From Roseivirga thermotolerans (lineage in GTDB: Bacteria; Bacteroidota; Bacteroidia; Cytophagales; Cyclobacteriaceae), in assembly GCF_014653175.1 (NCBI RefSeq), contig NZ_BNAG01000001.1, positions 1,240,001 to 1,304,000 of the forward strand: a stretch of DNA of 64,000 nucleotides. Reading direction: 5' to 3'. Shown here piece after piece: positions 1 to 7,691 of the stretch (positions are counted from its first letter, which is position 1; each line of letters opens with the position of its first letter). The notes beneath the pieces were generated by a model. It saw only the letters and a list, made by a program, of their open reading frames with translations. It ran no database searches and was not told the origin of the DNA. A program made the position numbers and the translations under genes.

Positions 1-1434
1 CAAAAGACCGACCTGGAAAAAACCCTGGAAACGGTCAGTCAGCAAACTATAAAAGATCACATTTACTACCTCGCGTCCGATGAAATGCGTGGTAGAGACA
101 CTGGGTCTGAAGAAATTTTGAAGGCGGCCGACTATCTGGCCAAACAGTTCGAAACTTATGGTGCAAAGCCGGTTCCAGGAGCCGATGGCTACTTTCAGCC
201 GGTGCCGCTGCGTATGAAAACGCCTGCTACTTCGGCTTCTTTGGAGTTTAGCAATAAGTCTTTTGAACTTAATAAAGACTTTCTGATTGTAGACGGTCAA
301 AGTGCTGAGGTAGAAGGAGAGGTAGTGTACCTCAATTATGCCTTTGAAGAAGATTATACCAATGCCGATGTGAAGGGTAAGATTGTATTTGCCAAAGCTG
401 GCGATGGAAAGGTGTCTAGCCGTCAAGAGATACTACGCCTTAGTCGGGAGAAGTACGAAATCGCCAGAGCCAACGGAGCTCTGGGGTTGGTGGAGTTTTA
501 TAGTTCGCCCTCTACTCCATGGGAGCAGCTGGGTTTCCTTTTCAATAGGGTCAATATTAGCCTCGATAGTTTCGAAGATAAGGCAGAGATAATTCCACAC
601 CTGTGGTTGAAAGACCTGGACAATGCCAACCAACGGTTTATGATGACCAAGAGTATAAAACGTGCTTCAATTGGCATTGAAGGAATGAAAAATGAGCTTA
701 CCAAAGATAAAAACGTGGTGGCCATGGTAGAAGGAACAGACCCCGAACTGAAGGATGAATACATCATGTTCTCGGCCCATTACGACCACGTGGGTGTAGG
801 ACGACCCAACGAAGAAGGAGACTCCATTTATAACGGTACCAGAGACAATGCCATTGGTACAGTCACTGTGCTTTCAGCTGCTGAAAATATTGCCCGGTAC
901 CCCATGAAGCGCAGTGCTTTATTCGTGTTGTTTACGGCCGAAGAGAAAGGGCTAGTGGGTAGCCGATACCTGGCCAACAATCCAATTATTCCTAATGAGC
1001 AAATTGTATTCTGCTGGAATAGTGATAATGGCGGGTATAATGATACCACCATTTCTACCATTATTGGTCTGGAAAGAACCACTGCGGCTCAGTATATTAA
1101 AGATGCTAATGTGGCATTTGGACTCACGGCCATCGATGATCCGGCTGGGGAACAAGGGCTTTTCGATAGATCTGATAATGTGAGTTTTGCCCGTAAGGGA
1201 ATTCCAGCCCCCACGTATAGCCTGGGCTTTAGAGCCTTCGATGCAGAGATTATGAAGTACTACCACCAACCGGGAGACAACCCCAACACGGTGGATTATG
1301 ACTACCTGGAGAAGTTTTTTAAGAGTTACGTGTATGCTTCGCGCCTGATAGGCAACGCTGCCGAAACACCTTTCTGGTTGCCCGGTGATAAGTACTACGA
1401 GACGGGACTTGAACTGTACGGAAGGGATAACTAG
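1..1434 (+). CDS. M28-family zinc metallopeptidase, 5' end outside the window
   Basis: The frame is open from base 1, so the gene begins upstream; the ATG at 85 is internal, since the preceding codons (DHIYYLASDEMRGRDTGSEE) are typical M28 sequence. The binuclear zinc motifs are all visible: SAHYDHVG, TRDNAIGT, TAEEKGLVGS, WNSDNGG and a terminal YHQPGDNP. These give the usual H-D-E-D-H ligand set. A protease-associated-like insert lies between the first conserved block and SAHYDH. Relatives are secreted or periplasmic aminopeptidases, and a signal peptide is expected upstream of the window. The family is confident, but the exact substrate cannot be told from sequence. Confidence 0.93.
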   Translation, partial: QKTDLEKTLETVSQQTIKDHIYYLASDEMRGRDTGSEEILKAADYLAKQFETYGAKPVPGADGYFQPVPLRMKTPATSASLEFSNKSFELNKDFLIVDGQSAEVEGEVVYLNYAFEEDYTNADVKGKIVFAKAGDGKVSSRQEILRLSREKYEIARANGALGLVEFYSSPSTPWEQLGFLFNRVNISLDSFEDKAEIIPHLWLKDLDNANQRFMMTKSIKRASIGIEGMKNELTKDKNVVAMVEGTDPELKDEYIMFSAHYDHVGVGRPNEEGDSIYNGTRDNAIGTVTVLSAAENIARYPMKRSALFVLFTAEEKGLVGSRYLANNPIIPNEQIVFCWNSDNGGYNDTTISTIIGLERTTAAQYIKDANVAFGLTAIDDPAGEQGLFDRSDNVSFARKGIPAPTYSLGFRAFDAEIMKYYHQPGDNPNTVDYDYLEKFFKSYVYASRLIGNAAETPFWLPGDKYYETGLELYGRDN

Positions 1435-1472
1435 GGTTTATAACCCCTGCGCGCAAGCCCCAATGATAAATG

Positions 1473-1570
1473 GAGGCTGTCTTAAAAGCTAGTTAGCGTT
1501 ACCCTAAACTTGCCTGCCTGTCGGTAGACAAGTTTAGGGTGATGAGTTTTGATGCTTTTGAGACAGCCTC
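1473..1570. repeat. 98-bp palindromic element (MITE-like or long hairpin terminator)
   Basis: The ends are inverted copies with one mismatch: GAGGCTGTCTTAAAAGC at the left and the complement of GAGGCTGTCTCAAAAGC at the right. A second inner pair, ACCCTAAACTTG, also folds back. Ends starting GAGGCTGTCTCAAAA resemble terminal inverted repeats of some DDE-type insertion sequences, which suggests a non-autonomous miniature element. The right end runs into six T residues, so the hairpin could also terminate transcription of the M28 gene. No target-site duplication is obvious. Confidence 0.6.
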
Positions 1571-1610
1571 TTTTTTGGAGCAACTTGTTGATCTTGGGCT
1601 CAAACGTCCA

Positions 1611-1935
1611 TTCTAATGAAGGAATTGTCAGGCTAGTTTACTGTGCAGATGTCTCGGCTTCGCTCGACATGGAAAAGGGAGGTGGAGCCTGATTCTGTAC
1701 ATTCTTCCAGATGCTCTGAACAACTCCAATTTTTATCCTGACGAAGGAAGGAGCTGCAGAGATAGTTTGCCTTGTAGATGTCTCGGCTTCGCTCGACATG
1801 GAAAAAGAGGGGTGGAGCCTGATTCTGTAAATTCTTCCAGATGCTCTGAACAACTCCAATTTCTATTCTGACGAAGGAAGGAGTTGCAAAGCTAGTTTGC
1901 TATGTAGATGTCTCGGCTTCGCTCGACATGGGAAA
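1611..1935. repeat. three tandem ~130-bp units, each carrying a REP-like palindrome
   Basis: The core TGTCTCGGCTTCGCTCGACA recurs at 1650-1669, 1779-1798 and 1909-1928, with 129- and 130-bp spacing. Between cores 1-2 and 2-3 the intervening DNA is also nearly identical (TGGAGCCTGATTCTGT, then TCTTCCAGATGCTCTGAACA and a GACGAAGGAAGGAG block), so this is tandem duplication of a whole unit. The third unit is truncated after the core. Each core has ATGTC/GACAT arms, as in the short extragenic palindromes scattered through many Bacteroidota genomes. No protein is encoded. Confidence 0.8.
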
Positions 1936-1954
1936 AGGAAGAAGATTTGAACCC

Positions 1955-2173
1955 CTATTCTTTACCCTGCTTACTCTGAAACTTCTCCTTTAAATATTTG
2001 TATCGGTACCAGCCAAACGCTACCCCCGCGGGTATAGCAATAATCAGGTTAATTAGGTTCTTTTCCGGCTCCATAGGTTTGGTATCGTCAAAATATGGAA
2101 TACCAATATAAATGATCAGCCACACGGCCAGCATGAAAATAACGCCTTTAACGGCCCAGTTATACTTGCGCAT
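1955..2173 (-). CDS. small two-helix membrane protein
   Basis: This 72-residue protein has two hydrophobic helices, about residues 8-26 (VKGVIFMLAVWLIIYIGIPY) and 41-55 (INLIIAIPAGVAFGWY), and ends in a Lys-rich tail. No catalytic motif is visible and I do not recognise a family. Its ATG lies 14 bases inside the end of coaX, so the two are translationally coupled. It is probably an inner-membrane protein of unknown role. The overlap and clean hydrophobic pattern support a real gene; function is not inferred. Confidence 0.7.
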   Translation of the reverse strand: MRKYNWAVKGVIFMLAVWLIIYIGIPYFDDTKPMEPEKNLINLIIAIPAGVAFGWYRYKYLKEKFQSKQGKE

Positions 2174-2939
2174 CTTTGTTTACAATTTGGTGAATTAAGC
2201 GAAGGCCATCCAGTGTTAAATGTCGTTTTACTTCATCGAACCGCTGATGGAGGGGATGCAATATAGACGAAAGACCTCCGGTGGCTACTACCTTCGTTTT
2301 TTGGCCCAATTCTGCATGAATTTTATCGAGCATTCCTTCAACCATGCTCACATAGCCCCAAAGCACTCCCGACTGAATGGCATGTATGGTGTCTGTACCC
2401 AGTACTGAGTCAGGCAATTCTAAAGGTACTTCAGGCAGTTGAGCAGTATTGCCCACCAGTGCCTTGATAGCAGTTTTTAATCCGGGAGCAATGTTAACCC
2501 CCTGAATGAGTCCGTCTGCCCCCACTATGGTAAAAGTAAGCGCGGTACCAAAATCTACGATCACAATATCTTGTTTGTACAGCACATGACCGGCTACTGC
2601 GTTGGCTATTAGGTCTGTGCCAATCTGGTACGGCCTTTTAGTGCGAACAGGTAAATACTCATAAATCTTTGGCCCAACGAACAGCGGCTCGCGCTTAATA
2701 AGCGGTTTAGAAAACTCAGAGAGAATATCATTGAGTTGTGGAACCACCGAAGAAATCACAATACCATCAACCTCTTCGAGTTTAAGGTTTGCCTCAAGAA
2801 AATTGAGCCTGAGAAACATTTCGTACTCAATCTGATTCTTAACAGGCACGGTGTTAAATCGCCATTCATGGATCCACTCTCCCTCTTTGTAAATACCAAA
2901 TACTATGTTGGTGTTACCTGCGTCTATAGCTAAAAGCAT
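2160..2939 (-). CDS. coaX: type III pantothenate kinase
   Basis: CoaX phosphorylates pantothenate in the first step of coenzyme A synthesis, in the cytoplasm. The N-terminal phosphate-binding loop LLAIDAGNTN (residues 2-11), the PYQIGTDLIANAVAG segment, IVDFGTALTFT and the C-terminal VVATGGLSS are hallmarks of the ASKHA-fold type III enzyme. The length of 259 residues is normal. It starts 72 bases downstream of the amidase stop on the same strand. That spacer contains an imperfect hairpin (about 2957-2994) without a T-run, which may process or attenuate the transcript. It overlaps the small membrane protein gene downstream. Confidence 0.96.
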   Translation of the reverse strand: MLLAIDAGNTNIVFGIYKEGEWIHEWRFNTVPVKNQIEYEMFLRLNFLEANLKLEEVDGIVISSVVPQLNDILSEFSKPLIKREPLFVGPKIYEYLPVRTKRPYQIGTDLIANAVAGHVLYKQDIVIVDFGTALTFTIVGADGLIQGVNIAPGLKTAIKALVGNTAQLPEVPLELPDSVLGTDTIHAIQSGVLWGYVSMVEGMLDKIHAELGQKTKVVATGGLSSILHPLHQRFDEVKRHLTLDGLRLIHQIVNKDAQV

Positions 2940-3011
2940 CTTTTCAATTTGACATTCAAGCTTTGGGGCTTAAAGTTGCCCAAAACTTTCAAGCTTTAAA
3001 CATTATACAAA

Positions 3012-4703
3012 CTAATCGATAAACTTTGGCGGGTGTTGCTCATCGTACTCAGTGGCCTCCTGATATGCTCTGGCCACTGCCAGAATGGTTGCTTCATCGA
3101 ATAAGTTGCCTATAAACGATATACTCGTAGGGCTGCCATTGGTGTTGTATCCATTTTTGAGTACCACACACGGGTGCCCTGTCAGGTTAGTGGTGAGCAG
3201 TTGACTTCCTCCAAAGCTTGGAGTCACTATTACATCGTAATTTTTCATTAGCTGATTTACTTTTTCTATCAGCTCGTATCGTGCCCTGTTAGCATTGATG
3301 TAATCTACGGCAGAAGTGAAACGCGCTGAGCGAAACAGGTTGGGCCATGCTCCGGCATTTTGTCTAACTAACAGTGTGTCCTGATCAGAGCGGGTGAGTG
3401 CATCGAAAGCTGCTGCAGCTTCGGCTGTTAATATGGCTTGCATTCCACTGAAAGGCATGTCTGAAACCCATTCTACCGGCTCTAAATTGGCTCCTAACGA
3501 CCGCAATACCTCCAGTGTTTGGTCATCGTTTTCTTTTTGACTGCCTCTCCCATTTTCAAAATAGTCTTTGAGATAACCAATCTTAAGCTGGCTTAAATCT
3601 ACTCTGCCTTTAAAATTGAAGGGATGATCTTCCACCGTAAGGTCTATTCCATCTGTTCCGCGAATGGCTTCAAAAACCAGAGCACAGTCAAGAGCGGTTC
3701 TGGCCATAGGGCCAATTTTGTCCATGGTCCAGCTTAGAGCCATAGCTCCTGCCCGACTCACACGGCCAAAGGTTGGTCGAAGTCCGGTAACACCATTTCG
3801 GGTTGAAGGCGAAACAATGGAGCCTAGTGTTTCTGTACCAAGAGCAAACGGAACCAGCCCCGCAGCCGTACTTGATCCTGAGCCTGCGCTCGATCCGCTG
3901 GAGCCCTGTTCTAAATTCCAGGGGTTTTTTGTGGTGCCTCCATACCAGACATCGCCCATGGCCAAGGCTCCCAGGGTAAGCTTTGCCACTAGCACGGCCC
4001 CGGCCTCATCGAGCTTCTTTACCACTGTAGCCAGTTCATCGCCCCTGTACTGATCTTTAAAAGGGCCAGCACCCCAGGTGGTTTTGTATTCAGGAACAGC
4101 CAGTAAATCTTTTGCTCCGTAAGGAATGCCATGCAGTGGTCCCAAATAAGTGCCGTTTTTGAGAAGTTCATCGGCTTTTCGTGCCTGTGCCATGGCGCGT
4201 TCTTCGGTAACGGTAATTACCGACTGTAGAGTGTCTCCATACTTCTTTAACCGTTCAATGAAAAACTCTGTAAGCTCTACACTGCTAATTTTTCGCTCCC
4301 TTATTAGTACCGATAGTTCAGCCACGGTGTAAAAAGCCAGATCGTTTCGGTTGGCCGGCAAATCTACTTTTTCAGGTAATTGCCAACGCAGTGTTTCCTG
4401 TCTGGAGGCAATGGCTTTGCCTGTTTGTTGAGGCTTGAACCAAACAGCGGGAGGGGTGCTGTTGTCTAGTTCATAGGCGTGTAGCTCTTGTATTCCATTG
4501 AGGTTGCGGTTCACATTGGGCAAAAGCTGTTCTATTTCATTATCTGTAAAGTTCAGGTTCAGTATTTTCTGTGCAGCTTTAATGTCTTCTGCCACAATGG
4601 GGCTGTCTTGAGCCACTTTATAGCCGGCAAAGAAACTTAGGCCTACAACGGCTATAGTGCCCAATGCCTTGTGGCTTGTAAGAAATGAGAAGCGGTTTTT
4701 CAT
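3012..4703 (-). CDS. amidase-signature family hydrolase, membrane-anchored or exported
   Basis: This 563-residue enzyme carries the amidase signature: LHGIPYGAKDLLAVP (catalytic Lys), the Gly/Ser-rich QGSSGSSAGSGSSTAAG (cis-Ser) and GTETLGSIVSPSTRNG (nucleophilic Ser). Together these give the Ser-cisSer-Lys triad. It is not GatA: an N-terminal hydrophobic segment (about residues 10-28) places it in or across the membrane, an extra 100-residue region precedes the amidase fold, and no gatB or gatC is nearby. It probably hydrolyses a small amide or acyl-amide outside the cytoplasm. The substrate is unknown. It is transcribed toward coaX and may share its transcript. Confidence 0.88.
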   Translation of the reverse strand: MKNRFSFLTSHKALGTIAVVGLSFFAGYKVAQDSPIVAEDIKAAQKILNLNFTDNEIEQLLPNVNRNLNGIQELHAYELDNSTPPAVWFKPQQTGKAIASRQETLRWQLPEKVDLPANRNDLAFYTVAELSVLIRERKISSVELTEFFIERLKKYGDTLQSVITVTEERAMAQARKADELLKNGTYLGPLHGIPYGAKDLLAVPEYKTTWGAGPFKDQYRGDELATVVKKLDEAGAVLVAKLTLGALAMGDVWYGGTTKNPWNLEQGSSGSSAGSGSSTAAGLVPFALGTETLGSIVSPSTRNGVTGLRPTFGRVSRAGAMALSWTMDKIGPMARTALDCALVFEAIRGTDGIDLTVEDHPFNFKGRVDLSQLKIGYLKDYFENGRGSQKENDDQTLEVLRSLGANLEPVEWVSDMPFSGMQAILTAEAAAAFDALTRSDQDTLLVRQNAGAWPNLFRSARFTSAVDYINANRARYELIEKVNQLMKNYDVIVTPSFGGSQLLTTNLTGHPCVVLKNGYNTNGSPTSISFIGNLFDEATILAVARAYQEATEYDEQHPPKFID

Positions 4704-4786
4704 AGGTTAGAAGGTTAAGCTTAATATTGTAGCGGCTTATCGCAATAAGTCTTCAACAATAAGAATGGACATAAGTTATATAATCG

Positions 4787-5200
4787 ATGGAAACACCACA
4801 AAGATTATTTCCACACTGGATGAGAGGCCTGCTTCTGGCTGCAGCAGCGTATAATATTTTATGGGGAGTGTTTATTGGATGGTTCCCTCAAACCTTTTTT
4901 CAATGGGTGGCCGAAACCGAAGCGGTGGCACCTTCTATTATTCGTTGGCAGGGTAGAGGTGTTTTGGCTATGGCACTGGTATATCTTTTATGTGCCATAC
5001 ACCCCGGCAAACTTTGGTTTTTGGCGGCTTTTGGTGCCCTTACCAAATTACTGGGAGCCTTGTGGTTCTATCAGGTGGTATTGGAGCAATTCTTAGGTAA
5101 AAAGGCCTTGTTTCATCTCATTATGAATGATCTGGTTTGGGTGCCATTGCTCTTCTGGATTTCCATTAGAGCCTATCAATACAAAAAAGAGAAAACATGA
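4787..5200 (+). CDS. hypothetical four-helix membrane protein
   Basis: The 137-residue protein has about four hydrophobic helices (residues 12-33, 55-73, 75-96 and 110-128) and a basic C-terminus (YQYKKEKT), suggesting a cytoplasmic tail. I do not recognise a named family. Its stop overlaps the ATG of the next gene (ATGA at 5197-5200), so it is translationally coupled to the DinB-fold gene. The pairing is the only clue to its role. It is divergent from the amidase gene across 83 bp. Confidence 0.75.
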   Translation: METPQRLFPHWMRGLLLAAAAYNILWGVFIGWFPQTFFQWVAETEAVAPSIIRWQGRGVLAMALVYLLCAIHPGKLWFLAAFGALTKLLGALWFYQVVLEQFLGKKALFHLIMNDLVWVPLLFWISIRAYQYKKEKT

Positions 5201-5643
5201 AAGAACGCTTTACCAGACTGTTTGAATATAACTTATGGGCCAATGGTCAGTTGGCAGAATCGCTGAGGGTGAATCCCATAGAAAACGATAAAGTGCTTAA
5301 GCTTACCAGTCATTTGGCCAATGCGCAGGTTATTTGGTTAGATAGGGTTCAGAGGCAATCGTCTACGGTTGGTGTTTGGGATGAGTACTCTCAAAAAGAA
5401 ACCCTTGAGTTGTTGGAAAGATCGAGTCAGGATTGGCTAGACTTTCTCTACTCTGCCGAAGATTTGGAAAAGGTTATTGAATATAAAAACTCAAAAGGGC
5501 AAACCTATGAGTCGCGTATCGAAGACATTCTGAACCATGTGGTAAATCATGGTACCCACCATAGAGCTCAGGTAATGCTCTTGCTGAGACAAGAAAATAT
5601 AGACCCGCCCTCGTTAGACTTTATCTTCTACGTGCGCAGCTAG
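5197..5643 (+). CDS. DinB/YfiT-fold putative metal-dependent enzyme
   Basis: The 148-residue sequence is a four-helix DinB domain. It opens with FEYNLWANGQL, and the three His of the usual metal site can be seen: His39 in TSHLANAQ, and His118 and His122 in HVVNHGTHHRAQ. Family members include bacillithiol or mycothiol S-transferases and many uncharacterised stress proteins; it is not the DNA polymerase IV also called DinB. It is coupled by a 4-base overlap to the upstream membrane protein. Its stop overlaps the convergent DUF5723 gene by four bases. Confidence 0.88.
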   Translation: MKERFTRLFEYNLWANGQLAESLRVNPIENDKVLKLTSHLANAQVIWLDRVQRQSSTVGVWDEYSQKETLELLERSSQDWLDFLYSAEDLEKVIEYKNSKGQTYESRIEDILNHVVNHGTHHRAQVMLLLRQENIDPPSLDFIFYVRS

Positions 5644-7133
5644 AAGAAGATAAACTTCTTGCGCTTATAAATAGGGGTGCGCTGCTTTCTTACCATTGCA
5701 CTTCCCACACGCGAACTTCCAAAACAATAAGGCTTTCTGGCGTTGGCTTTCAGCTGGCTGATGGAGATGCTAAAGAAAAAACCGGCCGAGGTTTTCTCTT
5801 TCTTAAAGAGTGTTTCTAAGGTATGAGTGCCAATGGTGAATGGTCCATAACGAGCTGCCAGCCCCACTTCGGTATCGTTGCTAAAGTTGTACATTATGGG
5901 AAGGTACACTCCATAAAGCCCCGTTTCGTAACGAGGTGTTAGCATAAGGTGATTGATATACGATACTCGAAAGTCTGCCGGCATAGCCCAACTCAAATCG
6001 GCCAAAGCAGCTGCATTAAAGTAAAAATTGTTGCCAAAGTTGTAATCGTAATTGAGTCGCAGGGCGGTTGGTAAACTCACAGTGTATGTGCCTGTAACAT
6101 CGGTAGTGGTTAAGTAATTTTCAAGACTATTGCGAAAGGCTCTAAAGCTTGTCACTCCGGTGAACAAGCTGTTGAAGTCGGCACTGTTTGCATTGGGATT
6201 AAGTCCGGTTGTTGCAAAAGAAGCTGAGCCATAGTCCATGGTCATTGTGCCTATGTCGGTGATGCTGGCACTTACTCTGAATTCATAAGTAATGTCGGGG
6301 TGTAGGCTTGTGCCGGAGGCACTCTTGGGGTCGGCTCTAAAGGCAACCCGTTCATAAACCAGACCTATGTCTGCCCCGCTCAGTTTATAACCTGTGCCTT
6401 GGGGAGGAATGCGCATGGCATTAGTTCCGTCAAAAGGTTCATAACCGTCAAGGTTGGCAGAGTAGCCCGCGCGTAGGTTAAATCGGTTTACGTCCAGTCT
6501 ACCATCCGCCAATACATCATAGTCTGCACGTTCTAAAACTGCCCAGGCATGGCCCATGGGGTTTACTGCCTTAAGAGTAACACCCAGTTTTATGCGATTC
6601 ACCCCGTCATCTCTGAGTAAGCCTCCATAAGTAAAGGCCAGTTCTTGCCATGTGGCCGAAGAAAAATTCAATTGTTCATTCAGGTAAGTTCGCCCGGTGT
6701 ATTCAGGTGAGTTGAATCGGTTGATTTGTGCAACAAAATTGGGCGATATTTCGGTGCCGTTCATTACGCTTCTCACATTGTAACGAATACCCACGCCTCG
6801 CTTGCGGCTCAACGAAAGCAATACAGAAAGTCCGCCAAGACTGGCGTTTCCTTTCACATATTTTGTTTCGGTATCATCGAACCGAATAAGCCGAATGGCT
6901 CCTTCGGAGTTTTTAGCAGTGTGGGCAATGTTGTTGGCGAGGTATATATTGCCATTCACCAGATTAAAATCGTATTTGTAAGGCGAGTTGGCTACTGAAG
7001 CAGGCTGCTCCCCCAAGCCCAATACTCCCGAGAAATCTGAAGTAAAAAAGCCATTGAACTGTTGAGCCGAGAGCCTTTGAAAACAAAAGGTTGTTGATAA
7101 ACAGAGACTTATGATCAGGCTAAAATGTCGCAC
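5640..7133 (-). CDS. DUF5723-like outer-membrane beta-barrel protein
   Basis: A signal peptide (MRHFSLIISLCLSTTFCFQRLSAQ) precedes a long run of alternating aromatic/polar strands, with LGLGEQPASVANSPYKYDFNLVNGNIYLANN near the start. This fits the Bacteroidota DUF5723 barrel group. The start is GTG at 7133; no ATG lies in the signal region, and a TATTTTTG element sits just upstream. The C-terminus is Lys/Arg-rich (TPIYKRKKFIFF), which is unusual for a barrel that normally ends in an aromatic strand. It may be a surface or periplasmic tail. Function is unknown. Confidence 0.78.
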   Translation of the reverse strand: MRHFSLIISLCLSTTFCFQRLSAQQFNGFFTSDFSGVLGLGEQPASVANSPYKYDFNLVNGNIYLANNIAHTAKNSEGAIRLIRFDDTETKYVKGNASLGGLSVLLSLSRKRGVGIRYNVRSVMNGTEISPNFVAQINRFNSPEYTGRTYLNEQLNFSSATWQELAFTYGGLLRDDGVNRIKLGVTLKAVNPMGHAWAVLERADYDVLADGRLDVNRFNLRAGYSANLDGYEPFDGTNAMRIPPQGTGYKLSGADIGLVYERVAFRADPKSASGTSLHPDITYEFRVSASITDIGTMTMDYGSASFATTGLNPNANSADFNSLFTGVTSFRAFRNSLENYLTTTDVTGTYTVSLPTALRLNYDYNFGNNFYFNAAALADLSWAMPADFRVSYINHLMLTPRYETGLYGVYLPIMYNFSNDTEVGLAARYGPFTIGTHTLETLFKKEKTSAGFFFSISISQLKANARKPYCFGSSRVGSAMVRKQRTPIYKRKKFIFF

Positions 7134-7150
7134 TTACCGGTTGGTTTGAC

Positions 7151-7158
7151 CAAAAATA
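7151..7158 (-). promoter_or_regulatory. -7 element (TATTTTTG) ahead of the DUF5723 gene
   Basis: Read on the minus strand this matches the Bacteroidota TAnnTTTG element, 18 bases before the GTG start. No TTG occurs at the expected -33 spacing, so the assignment is tentative. If it is right, the untranslated leader is only about a dozen bases. Confidence 0.4.
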
Positions 7159-7355
7159 AGCGATGAAAACTAAATTTTTTTTCATTCTCAACGCATTTGG
7201 CATTTGTGAATCTTTAACGACTAAAACAACAGGGTCTTCTCTCTAACACCAAATAAAATTCCACTAAATAAGAAATGTTACATATTTTCTATTTATGGGT
7301 AAGTTTAGTTATTGTCTTTAAAATGCATAAAAATGTATGTCAACGACCATATTTT

Positions 7356-7385
7356 TTGTACGAAATGCGTTTTTCTGTATCTTTG
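7356..7385 (+). promoter_or_regulatory. consensus Bacteroidota promoter for the S41 gene
   Basis: TTG at 7356-7358, exactly 19 bases, then TATCTTTG at 7378-7385 match the primary sigma consensus TTG-N19-TAnnTTTG. Transcription would start near 7392, leaving an unusually long 5' leader. Confidence 0.75.
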
Positions 7386-7691
7386 TAGCACTTTCACTTA
7401 CCACCTAGAGAACTCCTTCTCGCAGTAAAACTTCCCTTAGACTACTTTTCCAAACAACCTGAATCGAACTAGCGACTACGCTTTGGCGTGCGCTCATAAG
7501 TATTTTTCCTACGCCCTGATATCAGGGTGACAAGTAGGTGTTTTACGATCGAACTAAGTAAAATACCCAAAATGAATGACCAGTAAATCGCTCTCATTAT
7601 AGCGAGCCTTTACAGGGAATTTTAGGCTGTTATGGAACGCACCTTACAGCCGCTTGAACATCGCCCTGATGACCAGTCAACAGGGTTAACG

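Larger units (their letters stand above)
1435..1954. other. 520-bp non-coding stretch with palindromic element and tandem REP-like repeats
   Basis: No gene is supported between the peptidase stop and the small membrane protein gene. The stretch holds a 98-bp imperfect palindrome followed by about two and a half copies of a 130-bp repeat, described separately. A short open frame on the minus strand simply reads through the repeats and encodes a duplicated peptide, so it is not a gene. Confidence 0.8.
7134..7691. other. 558-bp divergent intergenic region with promoter and long leader
   Basis: This separates the DUF5723 gene (minus) from the S41 gene (plus). It holds a consensus promoter at 7356-7385, after which about 300 bases are untranslated before the preferred start at 7692. 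The leader contains the perfect palindrome CCCTGATATCAGGG (7514-7527). I see no tRNA, no conserved riboswitch core and no convincing small gene in it. Confidence 0.6.

Noticed and set aside
1638-1859. Minus-strand open frame of 73 codons in the repeat region
   Set aside because: It is created by the tandem 130-bp units and encodes the same peptide twice; there is no start context or protein-like composition.
1611-1935. Possible CRISPR array
   Set aside because: The intervening sequences are themselves repeated rather than unique, there are only three cores, and no cas genes are present.
3664-4053. 129-codon open frame antisense to the amidase
   Set aside because: It mirrors the Gly/Ser-rich amidase signature and has no independent support.
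3012-4703. GatA (glutamyl-tRNA amidotransferase subunit A)
   Set aside because: It has an N-terminal membrane/export segment and extra N-terminal region, and no gatB or gatC nearby.
5197-5643. DNA polymerase IV (dinB)
   Set aside because: The name is shared, but this is a 148-residue four-helix metal-binding fold with no polymerase motifs.
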